Below are positions 1-12,790 of a stretch of DNA of 56,000 nucleotides, in pieces. The notes below the pieces were generated by a model. That model was not told the origin of the DNA. It worked only from the letters and a program-made list of their open reading frames with translations, and did not search any database. Source of the DNA: Chrysomallon squamiferum (lineage: Eukaryota > Mollusca > Gastropoda > Neomphalida > Peltospiridae); NCBI GenBank assembly GCA_012295275.1, contig CM022677.1, positions 8,819,014 through 8,875,013 of the forward strand, given 5' to 3'. The translations under genes were made by a program, and so were the position numbers. Every line of letters begins with the position of its first letter. Within the stretch, counting starts at the first letter, position 1.

Positions 1-1244
1 TGCTCGGAACAAATTCACTAAACAAATTTATCCAGTAGAGACAATAGCTTTATTTAAATATTAGCTAGAGTTCTCTCCCTGTTACTTCCTGTTCATTCTC
101 CGACGAGAAGAATACAAACAATTTGCATGTGTATCTTATTTACAATAGCAATTTTCATTCCGTCTTCAGCTTTACTTAATTCCGTGACGTCACGTTACTT
201 AGTCTAATTCAGTGTCGGCTGCTTCCTGAACGCCAGTAGAATTCGCGACGCCATGTTCATTTGGCAAATTAAGGAAGTTGTCTACTTTCACACGAAACTG
301 TAAACTGCGCTTGATTTGTTGAAGTGTATGTTCTGTACATATTTAAATTCGTACAACAAAATAATCCGAAAGATTAAAAAAATAGTTCCAGGAAATAAGG
401 TTTGAAGCTATGCAAATATTGTGACTCTTAATTAGGTTATTTCCTGTTGTAATTTCTACTCTTTCACTATAATGAAAAAAAAAAATCATGTGTTTTCCTT
501 TTTTGTATATTCAGAACAGGCATGATAGACAGATTTTATTCTTTGAAAAGAAATTTCTTTCAATTCAACATAAAAATTACTTCTTTGTGAATTTGTACTT
601 TATATTAATAGATACATTTTAATATATTTTTAATTAACACTGGTTTTAAAACTACATTAATCCGTAATAAAGATTAAATAACAGATATGTTTATTCAAGA
701 TTGTCCCCAAAAATCAGATTTTTACTCAGATCTATTCAACTGATTTGTTTTAACGTTATAACAATTTAAAAAGAAAAATGATATTTTTAAATAAACCTCT
801 TTAATGTTAAGATTTCTACGCAGAGAGAAAAGTATTGCATATTCTAGATAAATAAATAGAGGAAATACAAAAAATAATAACTAAATAAGATATAAATTGA
901 ACGAAATTCAAACAGTTTTTTTACATCGATTAATGATGTCTAGTGTTTATTTACAACTTTTCACTAACCCGAGTCGAAATATCCGGACGTCATTCGATTT
1001 TCAGAATCATCTTCCGGTGCCCAGAAAAATGTCGTTTGCTTACGACGTGATACGTCAATGAATATTTGACTTAAAAAAAAAAAGTAAAAAAATAAAAATG
1101 AAGTAAAGAAATAAAGAAATCCTATCTTTTTCCCCCAACTGAATGTTTGGCATGAAAATAAAAACTGAACATGTTCTTGATGTAAATCCTTTGTAAGCAA
1201 GAAAGTTATTGTGTGTTCGTGATAACAACATATCCTATGAAGAT
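1..1244. other. AT-rich non-coding stretch
   Basis: No exon, RNA gene or mobile-element protein is recognisable on either strand. A slightly more GC-rich patch lies near 180-320, without a supported open frame. Confidence 0.5.
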
Positions 1245-1690
1245 AAAAACTACTTTAAATTTATATAAATATTGTAAATGTGTTAACTTTCCGTGAGAAT
1301 ACAGAATCTAATCTGTGTAATCATCGTAAACGAGTGAAGTTCAGCGGTAACACAGATATAATCCCTTAAAATTGATCTTGGATTTTTGACGGGTAAAGGT
1401 TCTTTCGAAATGCAGATGTAAAACTGCATTGTAACATTCATTGCAAACAAATATAATCCTGTTTAAAATTTATATAGCATTGCTAACGTGTGAATATTCT
1501 TAGGAAACACCGATATGATAGCTTTAAATTTTAGCTAGTGTTGTTAGAGTGTAAACGTTCTTTGCAAACACAGGTGTAATCCCGTTAAAATTTATATAGG
1601 ATAGCTAACGTGTTAACGTTCTTAGGAAATGCAGATATAATCCCTTTAAATCTACCCAGCATTATTTGCGTGTAAATCGTGGTACATTTG
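1245..1690. repeat. Degenerate tandem repeat, about 62-bp period
   Basis: Successive diverged copies share the order TAATCC, TTAAAATTTATATAG, GCTAACGTGT, GTTCTTAGGAAA, CAGATA. Clear unit starts are near 1451, 1517, 1576 and 1638 (spacings 66, 59 and 62). Older units are visible back to about 1250. No open frame runs through it. Confidence 0.6.
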
Positions 1691-2067
1691 TTGCGTATAT
1701 TGTCAAATGATAAATCTTTGTGTTAATAATTTGAAGATCTGGAATTGAAACAGTTCGGTTATTGAAAACAACATAGACACGTTTCACAGTTTTCTGGTCC
1801 ACTTCCGTTCTCTTCTTAATAGTTTTGGGTTATACAAACAACAGTATTAGCTTTAGTTTTTGATATTATGGCTGTTTTTCTGTCTGTCTTTCCTTCTAAT
1901 TAAATCGTCTCTCTCTGCATCTATCTGCATGCCTAACCTAACCTAGTGTTTTAAAGTGTCTCTCTTTTGTCTTTCAGTTGATCTGCCTCTCTCAGACATC
2001 TGTTTGTCAAAATGTCTGTCTGTGTCTTTATCTTCTAAATTATGAATAGAGAGATTGAGATAAACAG

Positions 2068-2159
<92 letters not shown>

Positions 2160-3270
2160 AGTGACAAGGAAATATAAACAATGCTAGAACGAGAGAGAAA
2201 ACGAGGACGAGTTAGACTAAAAGACTAAAGATAGTATGAAGGATGAGGGAAGGAGAGATGACAGAAATGGGGTTGGTTAAAAGTGAAAAATGTTTTAAAG
2301 ATAGACTGACAGACGAACAGACTGATACAGATAGATGACAGAAGATGATATATAAACAGACGACTTAGAACGAAGCCAGAGAAAGAAAAAACAAATGAAT
2401 CGATGGATAGATAGACAGATATGCAAATAGATATAGCGAACAACAGAGAGAATGACCAGGGTTAGCGATTGAGAGAGTGAGACAAATAAACAGAGAGATA
2501 AGAGAGATAGAAAGAGAAAGACTGATAAATATAGACAGGGACAGAAAAAGAGACACGGGCAGAAAAAAAAAAAAAAAAAAATGGAGCTAAGCTTAGCTTG
2601 ATATCTGTTTTCGTTTCTATCTACCTCTCTGTCTGTCAGTCTGTCTCTGTCAGTCTGTTTCTCTCAGTCTGTTTATCTATCTATCCATATATATATATGT
2701 AGGTAGATAGATAACTAGATAGTTATATAGACAGCTGTATAGATAACGACATATATATATCTGTATTTTTGTCTAATTCTTTTAATCTAATATAAAAGCG
2801 TTGTCAATTCAAGATGTGAACAAAGTTTTCGTCTCTTTAGGCTGGAGCTGACAGATATGTTACCAAAGCATCAAGAAGACGAAAATTTCGAATTTTTTTC
2901 ACCTCAAAACCGGAATTTCCTCTTTGTCGTCTCTGTGTACAGCGTCGATCCAATCAAACACGACCCAGTTGACCTGCTCACGTGAAAACACCCGCCATTT
3001 CTATCACCTTAGTGTCAACCTCCACGACAAAGAGCTATCAACAGGAGATAATCCTTAAACAATTACTTTGATGACAGAGACACCTGTTGAGGAAGCGCAG
3101 TGCACTTGTTTCGGCGTGCTCTGTGTGTGCGTTACCAATATATTGAAACATTTTTTGAGAGTTTATAATTCTGTTCGGCTTTGTGGTTTCTCTAGCGGAT
3201 TCCAGATGTTCCGACATGAACTGGAAGACCTTTTGATATATGTGAATAACTGTTTCTTGAAAGGTGCATT
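1691..3270. other. Non-coding stretch with (GA)n tract
   Basis: Holds a perfect (AG)n run at 2072-2156, flanking purine-rich imperfect GA/GATA sequence to about 2560, an A-run near 2563-2580 and a GATA/TAGA-like patch near 2660-2760. The segment 2880-3060 is less AT-rich and contains a CCAAT motif near 2950. No exon could be supported. Confidence 0.5.

Positions 3271-3334
<64 letters not shown>
3271..3334. repeat. (AAT)n-(ATT)n perfect hairpin
   Basis: A run of ATA/AAT units switches in the middle to ATT units, so the two halves are reverse complements with almost no loop. It could fold into a stem of about 30 bp. Confidence 0.85.
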
Positions 3335-3336
<2 letters not shown>

Positions 3337-3417
3337 CTTTGTAGAAATGGTTGTGTACCTTATTAATTTTATCAAAAACGTGAAAAGATAAAGTGAAAGA
3401 GAGAGAGTGAGAGACAG

Positions 3418-3420
<3 letters not shown>

Positions 3421-3511
<91 letters not shown>
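3421..3511. repeat. (TA)n-(GA)n compound microsatellite
   Basis: (TA)10 at 3421-3440 is followed directly by a (GA)n run to 3511. The same TA-then-GA pairing recurs at 21127-21223 and 54468-54631. Confidence 0.9.
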
Positions 3512-3513
<2 letters not shown>

Positions 3514-4696
3514 CTACAACATTCTGCTAATTTTGAAATGAAAATGAACATTTTTCTGATGTCGTAAAAAAAACAGGAAAGAAAAGTAAAACAAGAAAAG
3601 AAAGAAAAGCTAAATAAAGATTTATCTAAAGCTGTCGTCCACACATCGTTGGCGGCAGAAATATTCTGTAAAACCAAATTCACAAATTTCAATCGGATAC
3701 AGAACGCTCCTGTAGAATAAAAGGCAAATTCGTCACTTGTTAAACTTCTGTTCTACACAAGACGCGTGAAAGGAAAGTTAAACAAAATCCTGCTAGTTCT
3801 TAAACCAGTCTATTTGCAAACTGATCAAATGTTTCTCAGGGTTGATATTTTCGTTTACGTTAAATTTTGAAATAGTTCCGAACACGAGTTCCTCGACTTA
3901 TGGAAATATCCGAAGTGTTTTAAATTACCGGCACAAACCGCAAGAAACCGCAGAGAGATAGAAAGATTGTTTAAAACAAAATGTGTTGATATTTCGGAAG
4001 TTTTCATAGATTAACAATTTTATTTATATTTCAGCTATCTGATATTCTATTTTTATCAGTTTTGAAGTTTTCTTCTCTTTCGATTTTTCTTTTAGTTTAA
4101 AATAATGATAATTATTTTTAATTGTTAATATATGTTCTAATATTATCTTTTTTATTGTTGTTATTGCTTTTGTTCTTCTTCCTTTTATAATAATAATCAT
4201 CATCATTATATTCAGCATCAACATTTTCACCACCATCATCAAGTTTATTATCATCGTCATTTATTTCCTGGAAATTCAATGTTTCTCAGTCATGTTTTAA
4301 TTTGGTATAAAATAATTATATTTTGTTCTTACGATAATTATTATTCAAATATTTTTTGTTTATTTATTTATTTATAAATTTGTTCTGTTTACTGAATTTC
4401 AATAGTATTTATAGATATAGAACTAGAGGAAGAGACAGATAGATTAGATATATTTAATGTACAGATGGAGATACACACAAACAAAGAGAAAGTAATATAC
4501 ACATATACTGACGATTTTTTTTTATTTTAAAAATAATTTTTAATGTAAGGATTTTATTTCTATTCTGATAGAAATGATATTAACTGAATGAATTCGTTTA
4601 TGTCTACGACATCATTGTGATGAAAGACATAACTGGCTTCAAAGACATCAGTTTTTGCCTCATTTCAAAATGAGATTAGTTGCCGCCATGGCATTA
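3512..4696. other. Non-coding stretch
   Basis: AT-rich sequence with short TCA/TTA-rich patches (4190-4260). No coding or RNA feature recognised. Confidence 0.5.
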
Positions 4697-6016
<1,320 letters not shown>

Positions 6017-6086
<70 letters not shown>

Positions 6087-6110
6087 TTTGGTAGGTAGGT
6101 AGGTAGGTAG
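6017..6110. repeat. (GATA)n and (GTAG)n microsatellite
   Basis: Perfect GATA units from about 6017 to 6086 are followed by GTAG units to about 6110. The surrounding 5985-6210 is enriched in ACAGACAGATA-like imperfect units. Confidence 0.9.
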
Positions 6111-6569
6111 ACAGACGGATATATAGACAAACGCATAGATAAACAGATAGACAGCTAGCTAAACAGACAGATAGGCAGACAGACACACAGACAGACAGAT
6201 AGACAGAGAGGTTTAACTATTTAGATTAAATTAGAAACATACTGTAAGCGTTTTACCAGCAGTTCGTGAAAACTGAACATGTAGCGTATGAAACAAAGAG
6301 AACGGAAAAAGTTGATAAACCTTTGAAATACAAGTTTTAATAACGCATGTGATTTATCATTTCTATAATAAATACAGCTCTTTTGTTTTTTCTGTGTTGG
6401 GTTTGGCTAGTTTAGAAACAATGTTGGTTTTTCGTGTTTCAGTTTTCTCATTCTCCACATATTCAGTCAAATTTGGAAATGTTGGACAATCATTTACAGA
6501 AAATGAGAAAGAAATAAGATAGGAATATTCGTGAAAACAGCGATAAGTAGAGCAAAACAACCACAACCA

Positions 6570-6570
6570 T

Positions 6571-6601
<31 letters not shown>

Positions 6602-6604
6602 TGA

Positions 6605-6644
<40 letters not shown>

Positions 6645-6720
6645 TAAAAATAAACAACAACAAGAATAATACAATACAACTGCAACTACAACTACTACTA
6701 CTACTACTACACCTCTACTG
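6570..6720. repeat. (AAC)n/(AAT)n/(TAC)n compound repeat in AA15 intron 1
   Basis: Runs of AAC, then AAT, then TAC units inside the presumed first intron of the minus-strand AA15 gene. Poly-Leu and poly-Tyr readings are repeat artefacts. Confidence 0.8.
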
Positions 6721-6749
6721 ATAATAAATAATAATGAATAAACACTCAC

Positions 6750-6920
6750 CATTCTTCCACCGCAGAAAAGTTCGTTGTCGTTGTAGTTGACGGGGTTGTT
6801 GAAGCCGAGTCGCCACATGCTGTTTCTGGCTGGTGGGTCCATGAGCCGACCATGCGCCTGGACCTTGGTTACTAGGCAACAGAGCAGAGTAAAAATGGCT
6901 TTGATTATGAGTCTTAACAT
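6750..6920 (-). CDS. AA15-type lytic polysaccharide monooxygenase, first exon only
   Basis: Fifty-seven residues encode a hydrophobic signal peptide (residues 1-22, ending VQA) followed immediately by His23 of HGRLMDPPARNSMWR, then NYNDNELFCGG. In AA15 LPMOs the N-terminal His exposed by signal peptidase forms half of the copper histidine brace, and this start plus the YNDNE-FCGG block is typical of the family. Such enzymes oxidatively cleave chitin or cellulose outside the cell. The reading continues ATG|GTGAGT, so the exon ends at 6750 in phase 0 with a good donor. The rest of the domain (second copper His, further Cys) is not visible in 1-6749, so the gene either has a very long first intron leading out of the window or is a detached exon. 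The start is chosen because it begins the signal peptide. Confidence 0.8.
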
Positions 6921-6962
6921 TGTCTAGATTTTAGAGAAATTAATTTAACCGGAAATTTCTGC

Positions 6963-6969
6963 TATATAA
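6963..6969 (-). promoter_or_regulatory. Possible TATA box of the AA15 gene
   Basis: TATATAG on the minus strand lies about 45 bp upstream of the AA15 start codon. In AT-rich DNA this could be chance. Confidence 0.3.
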
Positions 6970-8394
6970 TTTGGAGCGAAATTAGTGAGTCTTTTTGTCC
7001 TTAAGTATAAAAGTTATTATTTCAAATAATATTTTCTAGATGAATTTAGTACCCACTCCACAATTCTGTTAACAGTTTGGCCCACTTATAATAGCGAAAA
7101 TTTCTCTCTGTAAGGAACTGTTTTTTATCAAGACTTGAAGTTCATTATTTTCCTATTCACAGTCACTGACGGAATTCTTTTCTATAACAGTTAAAAATTA
7201 GACATCAGCTCGGTCACTTTTTTTGTTTTACTGATTATCTCCAATGACACTAAAAAATTATATTGGTTCTTAGGATTCGGAATTGTTTAAAAATGCCTTT
7301 CATAAGACGTTGCTTCAGTTGAAGTATTTGTAAGTAATCTCCTCTGTGCTCTGTAGAAGGTTTTCAAAACGACTTTTTTATACTGTAATAATGATTTCTT
7401 TTGAAACAACTTAGACTCGCTTCTCAAACTTTGATTACTGAATCTTCAGGCCCAGTTAATTCAGGACAAGAAATGTAATTCTCTTTCGTTCGAGAACAGA
7501 TTCTCTTTAATGATTGACTCTTCAGCTTCAGAAGTGTCTTTAGTATTACAGTCTTTGACTGATTCCTGATCACGAGAACTGTAATTATCTTCAGTGATTT
7601 GTCTGTAGAGAACTGAACCTAAGTCTTGCAGTTAGTTCCAGACTAACGTGTCGCAGTTCAGAGTTTCGCTCTAAATGATCAGCTCAGACTCTGCAGGTGT
7701 CTTTATAGATCCGCCTACCTCCACCACAGCAGAGAGGACCGCCACATTTTCAGTTTATCGTTCTCAATTTACTCAGCGTAAAACAACGTCTCCCGTTGGC
7801 TACAAGGCTACGGAAGAAATCTCTCTTTACCATAAACAGACATTTGTTTTCACCTTCTTTTCTTTCTCTTAAAGCATTATTACTTTCCTTCTCAGTTATC
7901 TCCCTTTGGGTTGAAGTGAAGGAGAGTAGTTTGAAGAAAAACGTTGGCTGTGTTATTCAGGTTGTTTTTGTGTTTGACGTTTCAGTAAACGGGGCTCACA
8001 CATCAATACTTGTGTTCCCTGTTTGTCAACACAGAATTGTTGAGTTTGTCAACACGAAAACGTAAACGCGAAGGCGGAACTCCCGCGCTCCGAGAAACGT
8101 AGACAGGTTGACAGGTTCGGTCAGCAAATACCGACACACGCTCGTATGCAAATTTAGTCGATTTTTAACAACAGTAAAATGCTTTCCTATAGTTTCCTGG
8201 TTTTGTTGTCTATGGAGTCTGTGGTAGATTAAATATAGATTATGGTTATAGCGAGGGACTGTTTTATGAAAATATATTGTTTTACATTTTTGGTCCGGTT
8301 CATTATTTTTCAGATCAAACCACATGTCCGTGAATTGTCTTTCAATCATTGTATAAAAATATTAATAAGAACAACAATATGTTGTTTCTGTTTT
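6970..8394. other. Non-coding stretch upstream of the AA15 exon
   Basis: Mostly AT-rich, with less AT-rich patches near 7660-7800 and 8040-8140. Open frames up to about 90 codons occur at 7675-8065 but have no recognisable domain, no signal peptide and no biased composition, so I do not call them. Confidence 0.4.
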
Positions 8395-8571
8395 GTTATT
8401 ATTATTATTATTACTATTACTATTATTATTAGTAGTCGTATTAGTAGTAGTACTAGCAGTAGTAAATTATTGTTGTTGGTGTTGCCGTTATTGCTGTTAT
8501 TATTATTATTATTACTATTATTATTACTGTTACTACTATTACTATTGTTATTATTATTACACGCACACACA
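8395..8571. repeat. Imperfect (TTA)n/(TTG)n/(TAG)n repeat
   Basis: Interrupted trinucleotide units followed by a short (CA)n run at 8560-8576. Several overlapping low-complexity open frames (poly-Leu, Tyr, Asn, Ile) come from it. Confidence 0.8.
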
Positions 8572-9200
8572 CACATTCTTGTTCGACAGAGAGACAGATA
8601 GACAAACACATTATCAAGACAATCATACAAGGAATAATGAATCATAAGATTGCCAAAGAAACAAAAATAAATAATTTGTACACAGTAATTACACTGATAA
8701 TTAAAAAAATAGGAAAAGAAAAAGACAAAATGTAAATAAGTTTAAAAATTAAATAAACGTATCAACTGAATAAAAAAAAGAGAAGAGTACATTGAATAGA
8801 CAATGCGGAAACATTATCTACACACAGACCAGTTTTACCAGACACACACCGAGACACAGAGACAGACAACAAATACATACAGTGACGCGAAGAACTGTAT
8901 TATCAGAAATGTTGTAATTATTGATGTTATCTTGTTTGAACTATTTGGACGCTATAAATAATTGACCAAGTTGTTGAATAGTGCTCTCGTTTAACTTACC
9001 GTAGTCGCGAGATCTCGCCTTCTCGATTTATACACAGTTTTAGTATATTTATAAAATATGGAAATAGTTGTGTATATCTTTCCTGTGATCTCTCTCTGTT
9101 AGAGTCTCGCTTTCTCTATCATCTTCTCTCCCTCTGTCATTCATTATGTAGGATTCTTCATAAATTGATTTTTAACATGAATTAGCAAAATAATTAATTA

Positions 9201-9203
<3 letters not shown>
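8572..9203. other. Non-coding stretch
   Basis: AT-rich with some ACACAGAC-type simple sequence near 8820-8880. No gene recognised. Confidence 0.45.
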
Positions 9204-9259
<56 letters not shown>

Positions 9260-9400
9260 TGATGATGATGATGATGATAGAATAGTTAATACTAACAATT
9301 ACAATATCAACAACAACAATAACAACGTCAATAATAACAACAACAGTAATACAACAATAACAATAATAATAATAATAACAACAACAACAATAATATAATA
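9204..9400. repeat. (AAT)n, (GAT)n and AAC-rich repeat
   Basis: Perfect AAT units 9204-9257, then GAT units to about 9279, then imperfect AAC/AAT units to about 9400. Confidence 0.85.
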
Positions 9401-9686
9401 ATAAAGTAATTGTAATAATGAATGAAAAAGAAAAGAAAAAAGAAAGAAAAGGAAACATGTTCAAAACAAAAGAGTGTAAAAAATAGTAACATCTGTTGTT
9501 AACAGCGCTTTCACAAATATACACCGTCAACTCAAAATGAAGACAAAATAACCGCCATGGCACTTCTTTTGTATACAACAACTGCAACGACGACGACAAT
9601 AACAAATTAACATAGGAAACTCCTACAAATTAAATTTAGTTGCACCAAACCAGATTCTGTTTTTGGAAAAATATTTTCTTTCTATT

Positions 9687-9742
9687 TTTTTTTTTTTTTT
9701 TTTTTTCTTCTTCTTCTTCTTCTTCTTCTTCTTCTTCTTCTT
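9687..9742. repeat. T-run and (TTC)n triplet repeat
   Basis: A T tract runs into more than ten perfect TTC units. GAA/TTC tracts are known triplex (H-DNA) formers. Confidence 0.85.
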
Positions 9743-11397
9743 GTTATTGTTGTTGTTGCATTGTTATTGTTGTTACTGTTATTATTCCTAACTGATGCAA
9801 CTATTATTATTACTATCAGCATTCAATTACCAATTATTTACTTACTTCTTCACTGTTTATATATATTTATAAAAGATAAATTCTCTTATGAAAAATACAT
9901 CAGAAAACAAAAGGTATTTATTCGTCATAATACTAACATTGTCAGAAAACAACAAGAAAAAAAATATATAAAAAAGGATTAGAAACAATATAAAATATTT
10001 TTTAGAAAAAGAAGAAGAAAAAATAAACACAGACACAAAACGAGGTGAAGCAGTTCATTATTATTATAACTCCTAAAAATAATAATAATGATGACGATGA
10101 TGATGATAATTATAGTAGTAGTAACAATAACGACAACGACAACAATACATATACATATATATTTATTATAAATTTATTCTTATAAATATTATTTATTAAA
10201 ATAAAATTACAAAAAGCTGTGGCAATCAATTAAGCATAATAAATAATAGTTTTTTATAAAACAACAAAACATACAATAACAACAATGATGATGATGAGAA
10301 AAAATAATAACTATGATGACAGTAACATATTTATAATAATAAATCATTAAAGAATCGTAATAGGACATTTTTTTTAACAATAACAAGAAAAATAAATTTA
10401 GTACATGATTAAGTTGTCATCACACTGGCTAGAACTGACTAATTTGTTATTTTTAAACTCAGTCAGTAAATCTGTGCGACCTTTGGTTAATTTTATCAAG
10501 ATTGCAAAAAACGTGACAATATACGTTTTTTTCTTTCTTTTGTTTATCAAATGGTTAAAACCTGGACAAGCCAACAATATCTAAAAACTGAGACTTTTGT
10601 GTCTTCTTTTTTTCTTTCTACACCGCACAAAGTTCTTCTTTATGTCCAGATACGCAGAGGGTCAAATTCTTCAAATCACAACCGACGATTTTTATGAAAA
10701 GCTCAAACAGAAATCTTTATTTGTATAAATCTTTTTTCGGTCTTTATTTGAGGGAATATTTTTGAATCCCTGCACGTTGAAACATTTTACCAAAGTCCTG
10801 GCCTTGTCAGTGTTTACAAAATCAGAACTGAATTGAAAAAACGACCTGAGATGAATTTGTTTGTGTGTGTGTGTCCGTGCAGACGACATTGTTGAAGTTA
10901 TTTCTGCTCCCCGAGAAGACTCTGCGAGCAAACGATAAGAACAAATTGCTGTGTTTATTCAAATAATAACAGCTTGTCAGCGCGATGAAGCCGCCATTGT
11001 TTCGTGCAAGGTCGAGTGTTGCTTGCAGCGTCCTGGGTTTGGTTTGAAAACTTGTAAGTTATTTCCACAACTTGATTCTCGATGTTCAAAACAAACCCGA
11101 ACCATAACCGACAAAAGATAATGGATAAAAAAAGTAATAAGAGTTTAAAAAAAAGTGAACGTAAAAAATTAAAATACACTAAATTTAACATTATATAAAA
11201 GCTAAAAAATATATTTAAAAAAAAAAAAAATAAATAAATAAATAAATAAAAGAAAAAAGATTTAAATAATAAATAAAGTTATTAATAAAGAAATTAATTA
11301 ATTAACTAATTAATAATAATAAGGAGAACAAGAACAAGAAAAAAATATATATATAGCTGAAGACGCGTTATAATTAAGAATTAAATGATTTAAAAAA
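9743..11397. other. Non-coding stretch
   Basis: AT-rich with scattered short AAT, GAT and TTG patches (10070-10150, 10260-10350) and an A-rich segment at 11200-11300. The part 10830-11100 is less AT-rich but has no supported exon. Confidence 0.45.
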
Positions 11398-11458
11398 AAT
11401 AATAACAATAATAATAATAATAACAACAACAACAACAATAAACAACAACAACAACAAG

Positions 11459-11490
<32 letters not shown>

Positions 11491-11600
11491 TATAATAATA
11501 ACACTAATAATAATAACACTAATAATAATAACACTAATAATAATAATAATAATAATAACACTAATAATAATAATAATAATACAACAACAACAACAACAAG

Positions 11601-11641
<41 letters not shown>

Positions 11642-11644
11642 CAC

Positions 11645-11698
<54 letters not shown>

Positions 11699-11734
11699 CA
11701 ATAATAATAATAATAACACTAATAATAATAACAC

Positions 11735-11811
<77 letters not shown>
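11398..11811. repeat. Long compound (AAT)n/(AAC)n array
   Basis: About 410 bp of AAT units broken by AAC units and by a recurring AATAACACT interruption. The interruption repeats at many places, so the array has a higher-order unit built on the triplet. Confidence 0.9.
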
Positions 11812-12149
11812 GCTGGCGTAAAGTGAAAATGGTAATGTTGCGGACGGAGAAGTAGAGCTAGTGAAAACGCTTCAACAGAAAACTGTTATAATAATTTCTA
11901 TCAATGACGTTATCAGTGCTGATGTCATTATCAACAACAACAATGTATTAATATATATATATATCATAAAAAATCAATCAATCAATAAATAATAATAAAA
12001 AAATGAAATAAAAAAAAAATAAAATAAAATAAAATAAAATAAAGAATATAATAAAAAGGTAAATTAAAATGATAACGATGTTGTAAACCTGCCAGTAAGG
12101 TTAATGTTAGATAGATTTTAAAAAGAGAACTAAATCTGAGAAAGCAAGT
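11812..12149. other. Non-coding stretch with (AAAAT)n patch
   Basis: Contains AAAAT/TAAAA units near 12010-12050. No gene recognised. Confidence 0.5.
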
Positions 12150-12790
12150 TTAAAGAGAATGCAACAAATTTAACGTTACAATGATTGTAAGAAATCTAAC
12201 TTGATACTGAAGTTAACAAAGTAACTTTGCAAATACGTTAAACAGAGTAACGTTACAACAAAATTAACTGAACTGAAGTTAGAACCAAATTAACTAAAGT
12301 TACAAATAAATTGATGAAACTAACGTTACAACAAAATTAACAAAACTAATGTTACAACAAAATAAAAAAATTACATTACAACAAAATTAATAAACCTAAA
12401 GTCAGAACAAAAAAAAATCACGTTACAAAAAAATTAACAACTATCATTTGAATGATGTTAACAAATTAACTTTACGATCAGGATAGCAAAACTAAAGTAA
12501 TAATGAAGTTACCTGATATAATATGTTTTTATGTTTCAAAAATCTAAAGTTTAAGTGAAAATATAAATTTAATAATGTTAAAGTTACAACATTACAATTG
12601 TATTAACAGTAACAACATTACAATTAAATTAAAAGTTACAGCATTACAGTTATATTAACAGTTAATATTACAATTATATTAACAGTTAATATTACAATTA
12701 TATTAACAGTTACATCATTACAATTATATTAATTGTTAGAACATTACAATTATATTAACAGTTATAACGTTACAGTTAAGTTACCAAAGT
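12150..12790. repeat. Degenerate array of ACATTACAATTATATTAACAGTT-like units
   Basis: The right half (about 12590-12775) contains at least six copies of a unit like CATTACAATTATATTAACAG with variable spacing. The left half contains related ACGTTACAACAAAATTAAC units. GTTACA and TTAAC recur throughout. No coding potential. Confidence 0.6.
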
